64,000 nucleotides of DNA. It comes from Pseudevernia furfuracea (taxonomy: Eukaryota > Ascomycota > Lecanoromycetes > Lecanorales > Parmeliaceae). How positions within the stretch are numbered: the first letter of the stretch is position 1; each line of letters opens with the position of its first letter. The stretch is from NCBI GenBank assembly GCA_022315425.1, contig JAIUPT010000019.1, positions 620,001 through 684,000 of the forward strand. Reading direction: 5' to 3'. The notes beneath the pieces were generated by a model. The model was not told where the DNA came from. It searched no databases and was given only the letters and a program-made list of their open reading frames with translations. Made by a program: the position numbers and the translations under genes. Of the stretch, positions 1 to 11,900 are shown piece by piece.

Positions 1-155
1 GGATAATGCGGAAGACGTTAGGATTGAAGCTTTGGGATCTTAGTGGTAAGGCAGAACTATCATCATATACTTTTTCATAGTATTACTACCAGTGATCTTC
101 GCTACAACAGTATCGTGACGGCAATGAAACCAGAACATAGCAATTACCAAGTCTA

Positions 156-1877
156 CTAAAGCTGACAATAATTCGCTGGGAAACTGCCGTGGACTCCATT
201 AAGCTCCCCTTCCCACCAGTCATCCGTGCTTGCCGTCTTCTTGGTAACCTTTATTCGATCACCTTCCCTGAACACCAAATCACCGTGTCCCTGACCTGCG
301 AACTCATACAGAGCCGTCACCCAGGTTCCTTGCGCCGAAGGAGTTTTTTTGGGTGGAGGTGGGGGCGGCTTCTTTTTTCCTGCTGCAATCGATGCCAGAG
401 CCATAGAGGGATTGGATGGTAGCCGATCACGATTAAAGTAGTCCCCGCGAGGACCGGCCGGAGCATGCATAGCTGGATCGCCTGGTGATGGGCTCGTAAC
501 AGCGGATGAGGTGTAATTCGGTGTGGCTAGGCCCAGCGAGGTTTGTGAAGGAACGGATGATATCCTTGGTCGTGAATTCTCCCTGTATTCCGGCGAAGGT
601 GGGTCTGATGAAGCACTTATCGCTGGAGATGGGGGCATCAGCGCATTAGACTGGTTACCGCTGGGCCGTCGTTGGGCGGAGATACCATTGCGAATGTTGA
701 GACCGCTCATTGAGTTATGGTGCTTGTCCTCTATGCGTGACTGACTAGGATGGCGTTGAGAGGATATGCCATTGCGAATATTCAGGCCAGTCACTGAGCC
801 GTGCGGTTTTTCTTCTATTTTCATCGACATTCGTACAGTCTTTCCGCCGGCAATGGAAGCTATGCTCTCGACTTCTTGTTTGACCGGCCGAAAGTCTACA
901 TCCCAAGTTTGGATGATTGCATTCGCGGAAGGTGGAGGGTCCGGAAAGCTCTCGCCATCGCAGAAGTCGTGTAAGAGTGTGTAGGACTGGGCAAGAAGAG
1001 AATTCTGTGTCATGATCTGGGCTGCGAGGAGATGAGGGAGAATAGAGAAGGCGGCGGTAACGACAGGCGGAAGACAAGACTTGAGATGATCATCTGCAAC
1101 TTGGTATTCCTGTGACTTAGTTAGCATCATGCGTTCCGGGAATTCGCTCAAAGGCTGAAACTAGAAAGTATGCATGGACTGGGTAAGGACATATTCTAAT
1201 TCCAATTCCGTATAAACCTCAACTTACATCTTTCGCCCTGATCAGCTCCGCCTCCGCTTTCTCGAGAGATGCATTATCGCGATCCGATCTCTTAGTCTTG
1301 CCCCTCCCAGTTTCGACTCGCTTTTGATACTTCTCGAAGTCCAGCTGTAAAAATCAGTGCTGTAGTTGACCGACTGGTGGATGATGGTCCCCACCTTCTT
1401 ATCTCCTCGTTTCCTGATGACTTTCTTCATTGGCTGAATGCATTCTTTCGCTTCCGTTGCAGGTTTGATGATCCGTGTATCGACCATAGCCACCTCTTCA
1501 AGCAGATCTGTCCGGAGCTCATCATAAGACGTGTGAAACTTGATCGTCCTCTCCATTATGTGATGGGGTGTTATCACAGGCTCGGGACCCGCATAGTTCT
1601 CATCGGCCCCAACGATTGGAGAATACATGGTTTGGAAGCCGTGAGCGAGTCGTTGCTGTGTACCCAGTATATCCCTCCAAGAGTCTCTCCAGGATTTGGC
1701 CGCGTCGATGATCTGACAAATAAGTATCAACATTCGCATCTAAGCAAGGACGATACTATAGTGTACCTTGGCAAGCATTTTGTCAGCTTCATCGAAGTCA
1801 TTGAGCAATACAGCGACCTGACTTTCATCCGCACTTCTCGGCAAGAATTTGCCAAATCGCCTTTGCATGCTCTGCAT
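156..1877 (-). CDS. hob1: BAR and SH3 domain protein, Hob1/Rvs167-like
   Basis: Membrane-curvature and actin-patch adaptor of the amphiphysin/Rvs167 type; fission yeast Hob1 is the closest named relative. Four exons read on the minus strand: 1877-1767, 1712-1395, 1344-1228 and 1154-156, all with GT/AG borders, give 514 residues in one frame. The start MQSMQRRFGKF is typical of Hob1, which begins with an amphipathic BAR helix. The BAR domain fills about residues 1-220 (ADESQVAVLLNDFDEADKML, then the IVGADENYAGPEP loop and the KRGDKK/LDFEKYQKRV helix). A Ser/Pro-rich linker with a PPPPPPKK stretch follows. The last 57 residues form an SH3 domain (ALYEF, DDWWEGEL, GSFPANY). The linker holds an 84-base tandem duplication, GLNIRNGIS twice, at about 685-790. 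The family call is secure. The exact 3' splice site of the last intron could be 6 bases away. Confidence 0.92.
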
Positions 1878-2095
1878 TTTGGTGGCTTTGAACGTGGCAA
1901 GAGGGACTTGTATTGAACTCCAATAAAATATCTACATCGAAACTTCACAGAGAGGTCGCGTGAGCATGGAATGCCACGAAGAGAAGAGGTGCCGTTGTTG
2001 ACGTTAGATCTTCCATCTGTTGGGTTTCTTGAGGTGTAAGCTTCAACCCCACACGGCCGGCCAGCCCTATGGACAAACCCCGAACCCACTCGGAA

Positions 2096-2651
2096 TTAGC
2101 GTATGCAGTAAATGCTGGAATCCTTGGCGCTGAGAAAATCTCTCTCCCCATACAGTCTCTTTGGTCAAACCAACGAGTACGACATATGGGTGGAGAAAGT
2201 TTACAGACAATGACTATTCTTAACATTGTGATTCTGATGCAGTCAGAATGTTCAGAAAATATTTTATTTTGATGAGGATAGATGGGGTTCCAGAATTGAG
2301 GCTGAAGTTTCTCCAGGAAACTGCGAATTATTATATTTTCTTCACAGCTTTACGAATATTAAGAGATTTTTGATGTTCTCGCTGCACTACAATCGCAATA
2401 TCAAGAATACTTGTTTTGTGTATATAAAATACGTATAGAGTTGATTTGACTACAGAGACTGTACGGAGGTCTGCAGGTAAAGTCCTGAACGCCAAGACTC
2501 ATGTCGGATGACGCCCTACATACAAAGCTGGGGTTGCCTTCCCAATGTAGGGTTAGGGCTTTTGCTTAGGACTTTACGTGCAGACCTCCGTGGACCGTGG
2601 GGGGAAAGATTTTTTCAGCGCCAAAGTTCCAACATGTCCTGCATACGCTAA
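2096..2651. repeat. Imperfect inverted repeat of about 54 bases with a 450-base interior
   Basis: The left arm is 2096-2149. The right arm, read in reverse complement, is 2651 to about 2598. Both start ttagcgtatgcag, share ttggcgctga and aaatct further in, and end in a run of C. About 85 percent of positions match, with one single-base gap. Most differences are C/T or G/A transitions, as expected of an old fungal repeat that has drifted or been mutated by RIP. The arms enclose the 129-base element at 2463-2591. No transposase is present between them. Confidence 0.7.
2463..2591. mobile_element. MITE-like element, 129 bases, with 24-base terminal inverted repeats
   Basis: The left end (2463-2486) starts acggaggtctgc. 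The right end (2568-2591) is its reverse complement with one mismatch in 24. The interior (about 80 bases) has no coding capacity and carries a second short inverted pair, ccctaca and tgtaggg. Small size, near-perfect terminal repeats and absent coding sequence fit a miniature inverted-repeat transposable element. I cannot name the superfamily: a clean target-site duplication is not visible (TA on the left, TG on the right). It lies inside the larger inverted repeat 2096-2651. Confidence 0.65.
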
Positions 2652-5600
2652 AAGCGAGCGATTCAACGCCGAAACGCCTCCCTTGCGCGCCACACCATAC
2701 TCCTGACATTCGACATTCAAATATCTGCTTTCATTGTGTCTTGTGCCATAATATTGAACAAGAGAACTGGTTTTGCGCTTGATCTTTGATCTGGAACAGC
2801 TTGGCAGTTTTGATTCGCAAGGCTAATGATTTGCTCTATTTCTTGGGCACGGCAAGGGCCCATAAATGTCACTTCGACTTCGGAATGTTCTCCGTATAAA
2901 CCTTTCCATTAATATCGAGAGGCAATTCTGTGCGGACAGAGTCGGATTTTCATGAAACTACTAACAGGGGTTTTACCCAAGTCCGCAAACTAACTCAGCT
3001 GAACTCGGGCGCTTTGTCAGCGTTTTTGGGCAAACAGGAAATGGCTTGGCTCGCTGGGCTCTTGAGATTGAGAGAAGGGAATAATCGTAGCAGATTACAA
3101 GGACCTTGCGACGAAAGTATTCTGCTACGATTGAGGGTGGTGATGGAAATGATGCTGCACCCCTGGATCGTGTTGAATATCCACACTAGCATTGGCAAGC
3201 AGAGTTTTCATCTTGAGTAGACTTTCTACCACTCCATGGAAGAATCAAGCCTACATCCTCCATCAATTCCAACAGGTGGTCCCACTCGTCGCGAAGCGAT
3301 GCGTTGAGTAGGACTACGGTTGCTACACAGGGTAGTTGCCATTTACCCCCACTGCATCCAATGCCGATTGGTAAGGCGTTCCCAGGGTACCTGAAAATCG
3401 AACCCTGTGCAAGGAATATGGTTATGCACTGTTCTCGTCACCAGGATATGGTAGCCGGCGTATGGTACTCGTAGGGACATTCACGACTTCCCAGATTACT
3501 TGCGCAATATCCACTGGAACGTGCCTTAGTAGGAACACGTGCGGTACATGAGTATTGAGCCACCCAAGGACTGTGTTTCTATCGAAGCACAAAGTATAAA
3601 CTGTGCAGTCGGGGCATGCTCGGGCCTGGCCAGGCTGCATGCTGAAAGTCCGACTTCCTCCGACCGGCATCATGCATTTGATGCAAAAGCAATTCTCCGA
3701 TTTAGTAGATTAAAAGAAGATTTACGCTGCCCCTAAATCCTTCGTCTCTAAGATCGTTTCGATTTTCGATCGTCGAGATGAGTGCCGACGCTCTATCTGC
3801 CTGGACCAAAGTAAGGAAATTTTCAACCAAAGGTCAATCAGGTGTGCGTAAGCACTGGAAGTCAAATTGAATCTGTGTGCCAATTGGGGTGAGAAAAGGT
3901 TTACGTATGTCAATTCTTTGATGCTATTCGTGGCTGTTACTTTCAAAACCTGTTTGAAAATATGATGAGATGACGGGCTGGAGAATTTTGGCAGCAGGAG
4001 TGGAAGTATTCCAGGCGCCCATAGCCTCACCCAAGCATTGGGTGAAATTGATGGCGCTTCTCACTTGGCCCCCCTCGTCTTTGTTGATACTTGGTGCGGT
4101 TGCGACAAATTTTCCACCATCCAAAACTGGCAAACAACTTTCACCGACAGTATATACCGTGGGTACCTGTCTGTGGCTTTTTGACACAGCTGGCTTTTGG
4201 TTTGTGCAAGAAGTTCGATATGCAGGAACCCTGCAAGATTGCTCTGGATTGGGGGTTACACCGTGCCAAAGTATCCCAAAGTATCCCAGAAGTGATTCAT
4301 GGTTGAAAAAAGGATGAAAAAGTATCTTTCCGAGTTCCGACCCACTTTATGCAGGGTGGGGCAGGGCGTGATTCGATTTTGATTGATTTGATCTTATCTC
4401 CTTGAAACCATCGGCGCCACCCGTGTGATAAAAGCGCTGCTGAAAGGGGGGGCAGGATAAGAAATCAACCAAATTGAAAAAAAAAAAAAAAAAAACATGG
4501 AGGGGCAACGCCGCAACGGGTGACAGAATGATGGAATGGAACGATGGAATATTCAGCTTAGCTAGCCGTTAGATAAAGGACCCTAGAAATAACCTGGAAT
4601 ATTGAAATGTATTTTCTGCGTGGCAAAACGTCCAATGGCAGTTAATGCCAGGCTTCAGCCGAGATGGTGTCAATTACTAGTGCCAATTAATTCGTGTCCA
4701 AAACGGTCAACGCCCCTTCCGGGAACCTTAATTCCAACCTTGCCCTAGCTGCCAGGAGGCAAAGCCGCGCAGTTGCTGCGCATGCCGCCAAGCCCCCCAT
4801 TAGTGCCATTTGTCGGCCAATTAATTTTGACAACATGGCCATTGACAAAGCACTTCCTTACCATCCATACCACACCTTACCCTTTCCAGCTGATATGTCA
4901 CTTACGCTTTCAACGCTCACTTTGAGATTCCTCCACCCTCTTCACTTGATTCTGGAACAGGGGTCCCCAAGCGGTCAAGTGCTTGCAATTAGTAGTCTTC
5001 CTCAGTCCCCATCGAGTATCAAGTACATCTCCATGTGTCACATACCATGCCCATCAGCCTGTCATCACTCCCTAGCCGCCCATGCCAATCATTATTCCCT
5101 TGGCCGCTTGATGTATCGCATTACCCTGATTGATTCGTCATGCAGTGCAAAGGCTCGACTGCCCCACAGCTTCACTCTGTCCGCCCCATGATGAGGGCCG
5201 TGGATCTGTCGTTAGGCAGCGTGCATAAATCGTACCGGGCATTTGGCGTGCACCTGTCGATCAACCGCATCCAAAGCTCCATGATCTGCCGGAAGCCAAG
5301 ACCTGCGGAACACTCCTATCGGGGAAAGGAAATTTCAGTCCCAAGGGCAGGTCTACACGGCTGAAACAAAGCGTTGGGACTGGTAGACATGCACGATGAC
5401 GCATCCTGCCTTTTGCCCTCCGCGCCTGTCATAGTGTTAAGCTCCCAGGGTACGCACCCAGGTTGCCCAATAGCAAGGTATCGGAGAGAAGACTGATGAT
5501 CTTAACGTCTACTCAGCACTCTCGATGCAGAAAATAAGTGGTTCGGCAGCTAGCCATCCGCAAGTCACTACCCCTGGTTGCCTCCATTCAAATGTAACGG

Positions 5601-5960
5601 TGATGGCGGATGAAGGGCACAAAATAATATTCTTCCCCACGCATATGCGTTGGGCACATCGTTGTCATTTCTTCTGCTAACACTCGACTTTAACTAGTAA
5701 AGTCTAGGAACTCTGTATGATTGACTACCGTGTGGCGAGCAGGGGTACGATGGTACATGCCATTCAACACGTTGATACTTAATAAACCATGCCTTTGCAC
5801 TTCCTCCCTCAAAAGTTTCCTGCCGTCCATCTCTCATCTCTTTGTCACCACCCCTACCTCTGCGAAGCCTCGTGCGTTGATTTAGTCCTCGCCCTCCCCA
5901 ATCTGACTCATGACGAGTTGGAGTGAGCCTTGTGTCACCTTCTCTCTTGTCTAGGCCAAG

Positions 5961-8900
5961 ATGCTTGCAACATCTTGCATGCGGCCATTAGCCGTCGTAG
6001 TGACACTCTTGCTCCGTTCTTCGCTATGCATACAGTACGACCCAGAACAGGTGTCATGGAATCTCAACCAGAACCAGACAGCTACCGACGTGATGGACTA
6101 TTGGGGCCAATGGGAGAATCACAGTAAGGGCTTCACCTCCTCAAGCTCTGTCTGTGCTGACCCTTGTTAGCATACACTCCCTCACCTGACAACTGGAGAT
6201 TCCCTTTCTATACTCTCATGCTCGATCGATTCGTCAACGGCGACCCGACCAATGACAATATCAATGGCACCGCTTGGGAACATGACCTGACGGGCACCCA
6301 GTTGAGGCATGGAGGGGATATCCAAGGCCTCATAGACACGCTGGACTACGTGGCTGGCATGGGGTTCAAGGCCATATACTTCGCTGGAAGCCCTATGATC
6401 AACTTTCCTTGGGGCTCGGATGGGTTCAGTCCGCTGGACCTGACCCTCCTGGACGCTCACTTTGCCACGATCGATATCTGGCGGCAATGTATCGACGCGA
6501 TGCATGCTCGGGGGATGTATGTCTTGATTGACAATACCTTCGGTACGCTAGGAGATTTGATAGGATTCGAGGGGAACTTGAATGTCTCCACGCCCCTCAA
6601 TTACGGAGAATGGAACGCGCTGTGGAAGACATCAAGAAGATATCACGATTTTGATTTTGACAACACTGAGCTGTAAGATGACTTCCATGAAACAGCCGTC
6701 AGGGGTCCCTATGCTAAACCGAGTTTCAGCGATACTTGTGACGTCGAATATCCTCGCTGGTATAATGATTACGGGGAAGAAGTCACCGGCAACGGCAGTG
6801 AATATCTTGTTGGCTGCCGCGATAGCGAATTCGATCAATACGGAGATATTGCGGCCTTTGACATATATCCGGAATGGCAACGACAGATTTCCAAATTCGC
6901 GTCGGTTCAAGATCGCCTGCGGGAGTGGAAGCCTTCCGTCCTATCAAAGATTGAGCACCTTTCTTGTCTTCAAATTGCTAGTAAGTTGCTGTCATGGCAT
7001 TGCTGAAGTCGTGGCTAATGCAATACCTTCCAGTGTTGGACATCGATGGCTTCAGGATCGACAAAGGCCAGCAAGTTACGGTTGACGCCGCAGGCCACTG
7101 GTCAAACTTTATTCGCGGATGCGCTTCCTCTCTTGGGAAGGAGAACTTCTTCATACCAGTACGTACAACCCGTGTGGTCAGCCACAATAGTCTGGTCGCT
7201 AAGCATTCCAACTAGGGCGAAATCGTTTCAGGCAATGCTTTCGGGGCTGTCTACCTTGGCCGCGGCAAAGAACCAACCATGGCCCTTAATGATACCACTC
7301 AAGCTGTCCAATTAACGACGGAGACTGCAGACCATTCGCTCTTCATTCGCGATGCTGGCCAAAATGCATTCGATGCTGCTTGCTTCCATTACTCAACCTA
7401 TAGATCACTCATGAGGATCCTGGGGATGGATGGTAATCTCTTTGCGACGGGAGAGTCGCCTACAGATTTTATTGTTGCTTGGAACACTTTCATTCAAACA
7501 AACGATTTAATCAACGCGAACACGGGCAAATTCGACCCCAGGCACATGTACGGTGCGCAAAACCAGGACAACTTCAGGTGGCCGACCGTTATTAATGGCA
7601 CCCAAAGGCAGATTCTTGGCAATTTCATTACCACGTTGCTCTTGCCTGGCATCCCATTGCTCGAATGGGGTGAAGAACAAGCATACTACGTCATGGATAA
7701 CACCGCGAACAATTATGTCTTTGGTAGGCAACCTATGTCTTCGGCTACAGCGTGGCAGGACCACGGATGTTATAGCGTGGGCAATGCGAAATTCGAAAAC
7801 TGGCCGCCGGGCAATTATACGAACGGCTGCAAGGACGATTGGAACAGTCTTGACCATCGAGACCCGTCGCACCCGATCCGCAATCTTATTACTACCATGT
7901 ATGAGATGCGACAAAGATACCCCGTCCTTACCGACGGGTTCTACCTCGAAACTATATCACTGCAGACTCACCCCATATACCTACCCGGCTCTTTTGGCAC
8001 AGCTACGGAAACAGGCATCTGGTCTGTCCGACGTTCTGGATGGCCGAATGTTCAGGATTTCACTACCGAAGGACAAAAACTTCAGGATGTGTGGCTCCTC
8101 TTCTCCAACGAAGGCACGGAGACTACATACATCTTTGACTGCAGTAATAACGCCACAGGCCTACTAGCTCCCTATGCCAACGGCACCACGGTCAAAAATT
8201 TATTCTATCCCTACGATGAAGTCAAGCTGAGTTCGACCCCAGAGTTCCTCGAGTTGAACAACGCTACCAAAGTCAATGGTTGTGTCGGAGAAATTACTAT
8301 GGATGCGTATGGCTTCAAGGCTTACGTACCTATCGCTCAATGGCTACGGCCGTCCCCAGTCATCACCAAGTTCAATCCTGGGCACGATGCCCGGCTCTTG
8401 TCGAATCAGACTGTCCCGATTGAGGTATTTTTCTCAGATGAGATGGATTGCTCGAGCATGCAGAGTGCGATTACCATCGCCTCCACAACTGAAGACGGTT
8501 CGGTCGCATCAATTGACAACAGCAGTGTCTCATGTCATATGGTCAATGATACCAGCGCCAGAGTGTCCCAGTACACGGGCACGGTGACCTCTCAGATCCC
8601 GGCTGTATGGAAAATCGCTGGAAATCTGGTAAATGTTTCCGACGGAGTACACCAAGTCAACATAGCCAACACCACCACCGCTATTGGAAATACTTCCACA
8701 AATGCTATCCATCACTTTCTTCTCCGTGTCGGCCAGATCGACAATCCCATGGTGTTCACGCGATCTGCCAACTACTCCAATTCCATACTACATAAGGACA
8801 CGAACAACGCTCTCTACATATCGCACAAGGCCGCTGGTGCTGACCTGTTCCGCTATTCGACAAATTGGCAATCCAGCTGGAGCGATTGGTTGCCGTACAG

Positions 8901-11900
8901 TGGAGGAAACACGACTATCGAGAAGCAGCCCTGGTCCGGAACCAAAGCACAAGCATGGACAGGCGAACATCTTACTGTGGAATACTGGAGTCAGAAGACC
9001 GGCTCGAGCAACCACCAACAACAAGGTGACCTTGCCGGCAGCACTGAGAAAGCTCGAAGGTATCCTCACTTCTTCATGCACGGTGCCTTTAACCAGTATG
9101 GCTACGACTCCGGACTTTCGGAGACGATGGTACAAAACAGCTCTGGTCTGTGGGAATGGGACTTCATGACAGAGTGGCCAAATGACTTCCAAGTCAACGT
9201 TTGGGGCTCCAACCCTAACGGCCAACCTGACCTCACACGAGCTTTTGGAGATGTTGACGGAGACGGGGTTCTGGACCTACTATCTCCAGTGTCTTTGCTC
9301 AAGAATGTTGTGGAAATCAACGACTATCCTCCTTCGCCGCACGTTGCCTACCGAGTTGGCGTGAACGACGCCGACCTCCGTTTTACAGTGACGCCTATCG
9401 GTTCACGGGCAAGGCAAGCCGCAATATACTGCCTCTTCGTTGCGATACCCATCCTCACGAGCTGTCTCGGCGTTTGGATGTACCTGTGGGTCTTTTACGA
9501 TGTCAAACTCAACAAAGTCGGCAGGTCTGAGAAAATGGGCATCCTTCCAATTGCCATGAGAGAAAAGATGCAAGGCCATCTCTCGAAGCTCCCAGATAAC
9601 GCCTCGGCATTCTTCAAGAAGCCAGACCCTGAACAACCTAGTGTCATGGTAAACGCAAGCCGGAAGACCATATTGATCGCAACCATGGAATATGACATCG
9701 ACGACTGGGATATCAAGATCAAAATTGGTGGCCTGGGAGTTATGGCTCAGACAATGGGCAAGCATCTCCAACACCAAGATTTGATCTGGGTGGTCCCTTG
9801 CGTACAAGGGATAGACTATCCTGTGGATCAACGTGCAAAGCCAATGACAATAACCATCCTCGAACAAGAGTATACTATCGAAGTGCAATACCACCATGTC
9901 AGGAATATCACCTATGTCCTATTGGATGCGCCCGTTTTTCGTCAGCAAACAAAATCGGATCCTTACCCAGCACGGATGGACGACATCGACAGTGCTGTAT
10001 ACTATTCAGCCTGGAACCAATGTATCGCGGAGGCTATGCGCCGGTTCCCCATCGACCTCTACCACATCAACGACTACCATGGCGCTGTCGCGCCCCTGCA
10101 CTTACTTCCACGTGTCATACCCTGCTGCTTGTCTCTCCACAACGCCGAATTCCAGGGTTTATGGCCCGTGCGAACTCCATCGGAGTTCGACGAAGTCTGC
10201 AAAATCTACAACTTAAGGCCCGAGGTCGTCAGCGATTATGTTCAGTTTGGCGAGGTCTTCAATCTCCTCCATGCGGGTGCAAGTTATCTACGAGTATGGC
10301 AGAAAGGATACGGTGCCGCTGGCGTGTCTGAGAAGTACGGCAAACGGTCCTTCGCAAGGTATCCAATCCTATGGGGCCTTGACAAGGTTGGAAGTCTGCC
10401 AAATCCGGACCCCACCGATACCGACGGCTGGGACAAACAACTTCCAGATATCAAAAGTATTCAGGTGGACGAGACGTTCGAAGCCAGCAGAGGCGCTCTC
10501 AAGCGCCAGGCTCAAGAATGGGCAAATCTGGCAACAGACCCTGATGCGGAACTGTTTGTGTTCGTTGGCCGCTGGTCAGTCCAAAAGGGAGTCGACCTGA
10601 TTGCAGACGTGTTCCCGGCTATCTTGGAAAACCATTCACATGCACAGCTCATTTGCATAGGGCCGGTCATTGATTTACATGGGAGATTTGCGGCCCTAAA
10701 GCTGGCCAGACTGATGGAGTTATACCCGGACCGAGTGTTCTCCAAGCCAGAATTCACTGCGCTTCCTCCATTCATCTTCAGTGGTGCCGAGTTCGCTCTC
10801 ATACCTTCACGTGACGAGCCATTCGGATTGGTCGCGGTGGAATTTGGTCGGAAAGGAGCACTTGGTGTTGGTGCCAGAGTGGGTGGTTTGGGAAACATGC
10901 CTGGGTAAGTACCCTTTCCTATATCCCATTGTCTTCATCTATGCCCTTCGGTCATACATTATTTCAGAGAGCATCCGATGCTTTGAGCAAATAGATCGCC
11001 TGCTGTCGCTCTACTATGAGACCATACTGACAAGATCTCGTCCTAGATGGTGGTACACTATTGAATCAACCACTAGCAAGCATTTGATCAGCCAATTCAA
11101 AATGGCAATAGAGGGTGCCTTAGCTTCGAAAAGGAGTGTACGAGCTACGATGAGAGCAAGATCAGCAAAGCAACGATTTCCAATTGCACAATGGCAGGAA
11201 GATCTGAGTATCATGCAAGACACAGCGATCAGATTGAATCAGAAAGCAGCATTCAAGCAGAGAGACAAGATTGCACGTTACTCAGGCACAGTGTCCGGCG
11301 TGTCTACCCCATCTCGTATCTTCAGAGGACAATGGAGCATGCCAAGTACAGCACCACATAGTACACTTCCAAGTGCACTTCCTAGTGGGACCACAACCCG
11401 CGCTACGAGTCCAGTCAGGGAAGCCAAAAGTGGCCCACTCTCACTCGGGTTGAGGTTCGGACCAGGTCATGTCCCAACACGCGAGATACGGAAACGCAAC
11501 CGACTCAGTAAATCACGGGCCGGGTCCAGGACTCCTTCGATTGGCCCTCGATCAGGCAGAAATACTTCTGCCAACACGGCTACAAACACTGCCGCTAACA
11601 CTGCCGCAAACAGCCGGGTTGGCAGTCGGGCTTCCAGTCCTGTGGGTATGGGACGTTTCAGACGTAGAAGCAGAAGCAGGGCTAGGGTTCCAGACGACCA
11701 TACACTCTCGATGACCGAACACGCTCCAGACATGCCTCCTTTGCCTGAGGATGTGACCCCTGCAGGCAGCCGTAAAGTGTCCCGCTTCACCGAAGGCGCG
11801 CACGGGGATAATACGATGGGTCCCAATAACCCGCCCAGTCGAGGCAACATCACTAGATTCGACTTTGGAATCCCAGATGGAAATAGCGCACCACCACGTC

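Larger units (their letters stand above)
1878..5960. other. Gene-poor region between hob1 and the glucan synthase gene
   Basis: No convincing gene in about 4.1 kb. It holds the inverted repeat and MITE-like element described separately, a run of 19 A at 4477-4495, and many short open frames lacking ATG starts, family motifs or sensible intron borders. The last 200 bases before 5961 are rich in C and T on the plus strand (for example around 5820-5900), which is common upstream of fungal start codons. They probably belong to the promoter and 5' leader of the glucan synthase gene. Decayed open frames over both inverted-repeat arms share the peptide core IFSAP, so part of this region may be remnants of a repeat. 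Confidence 0.6.

Noticed and set aside
3380..3420. Possible tRNA T-loop (gggttcgat on the minus strand)
   Set aside because: The flanking bases do not form the T stem or a full cloverleaf.
4694..5364. Plus-strand open frames of 165 and 74 codons upstream of ags1
   Set aside because: The first starts at GTG, not ATG. Both have low-complexity composition and no domain or intron pattern.
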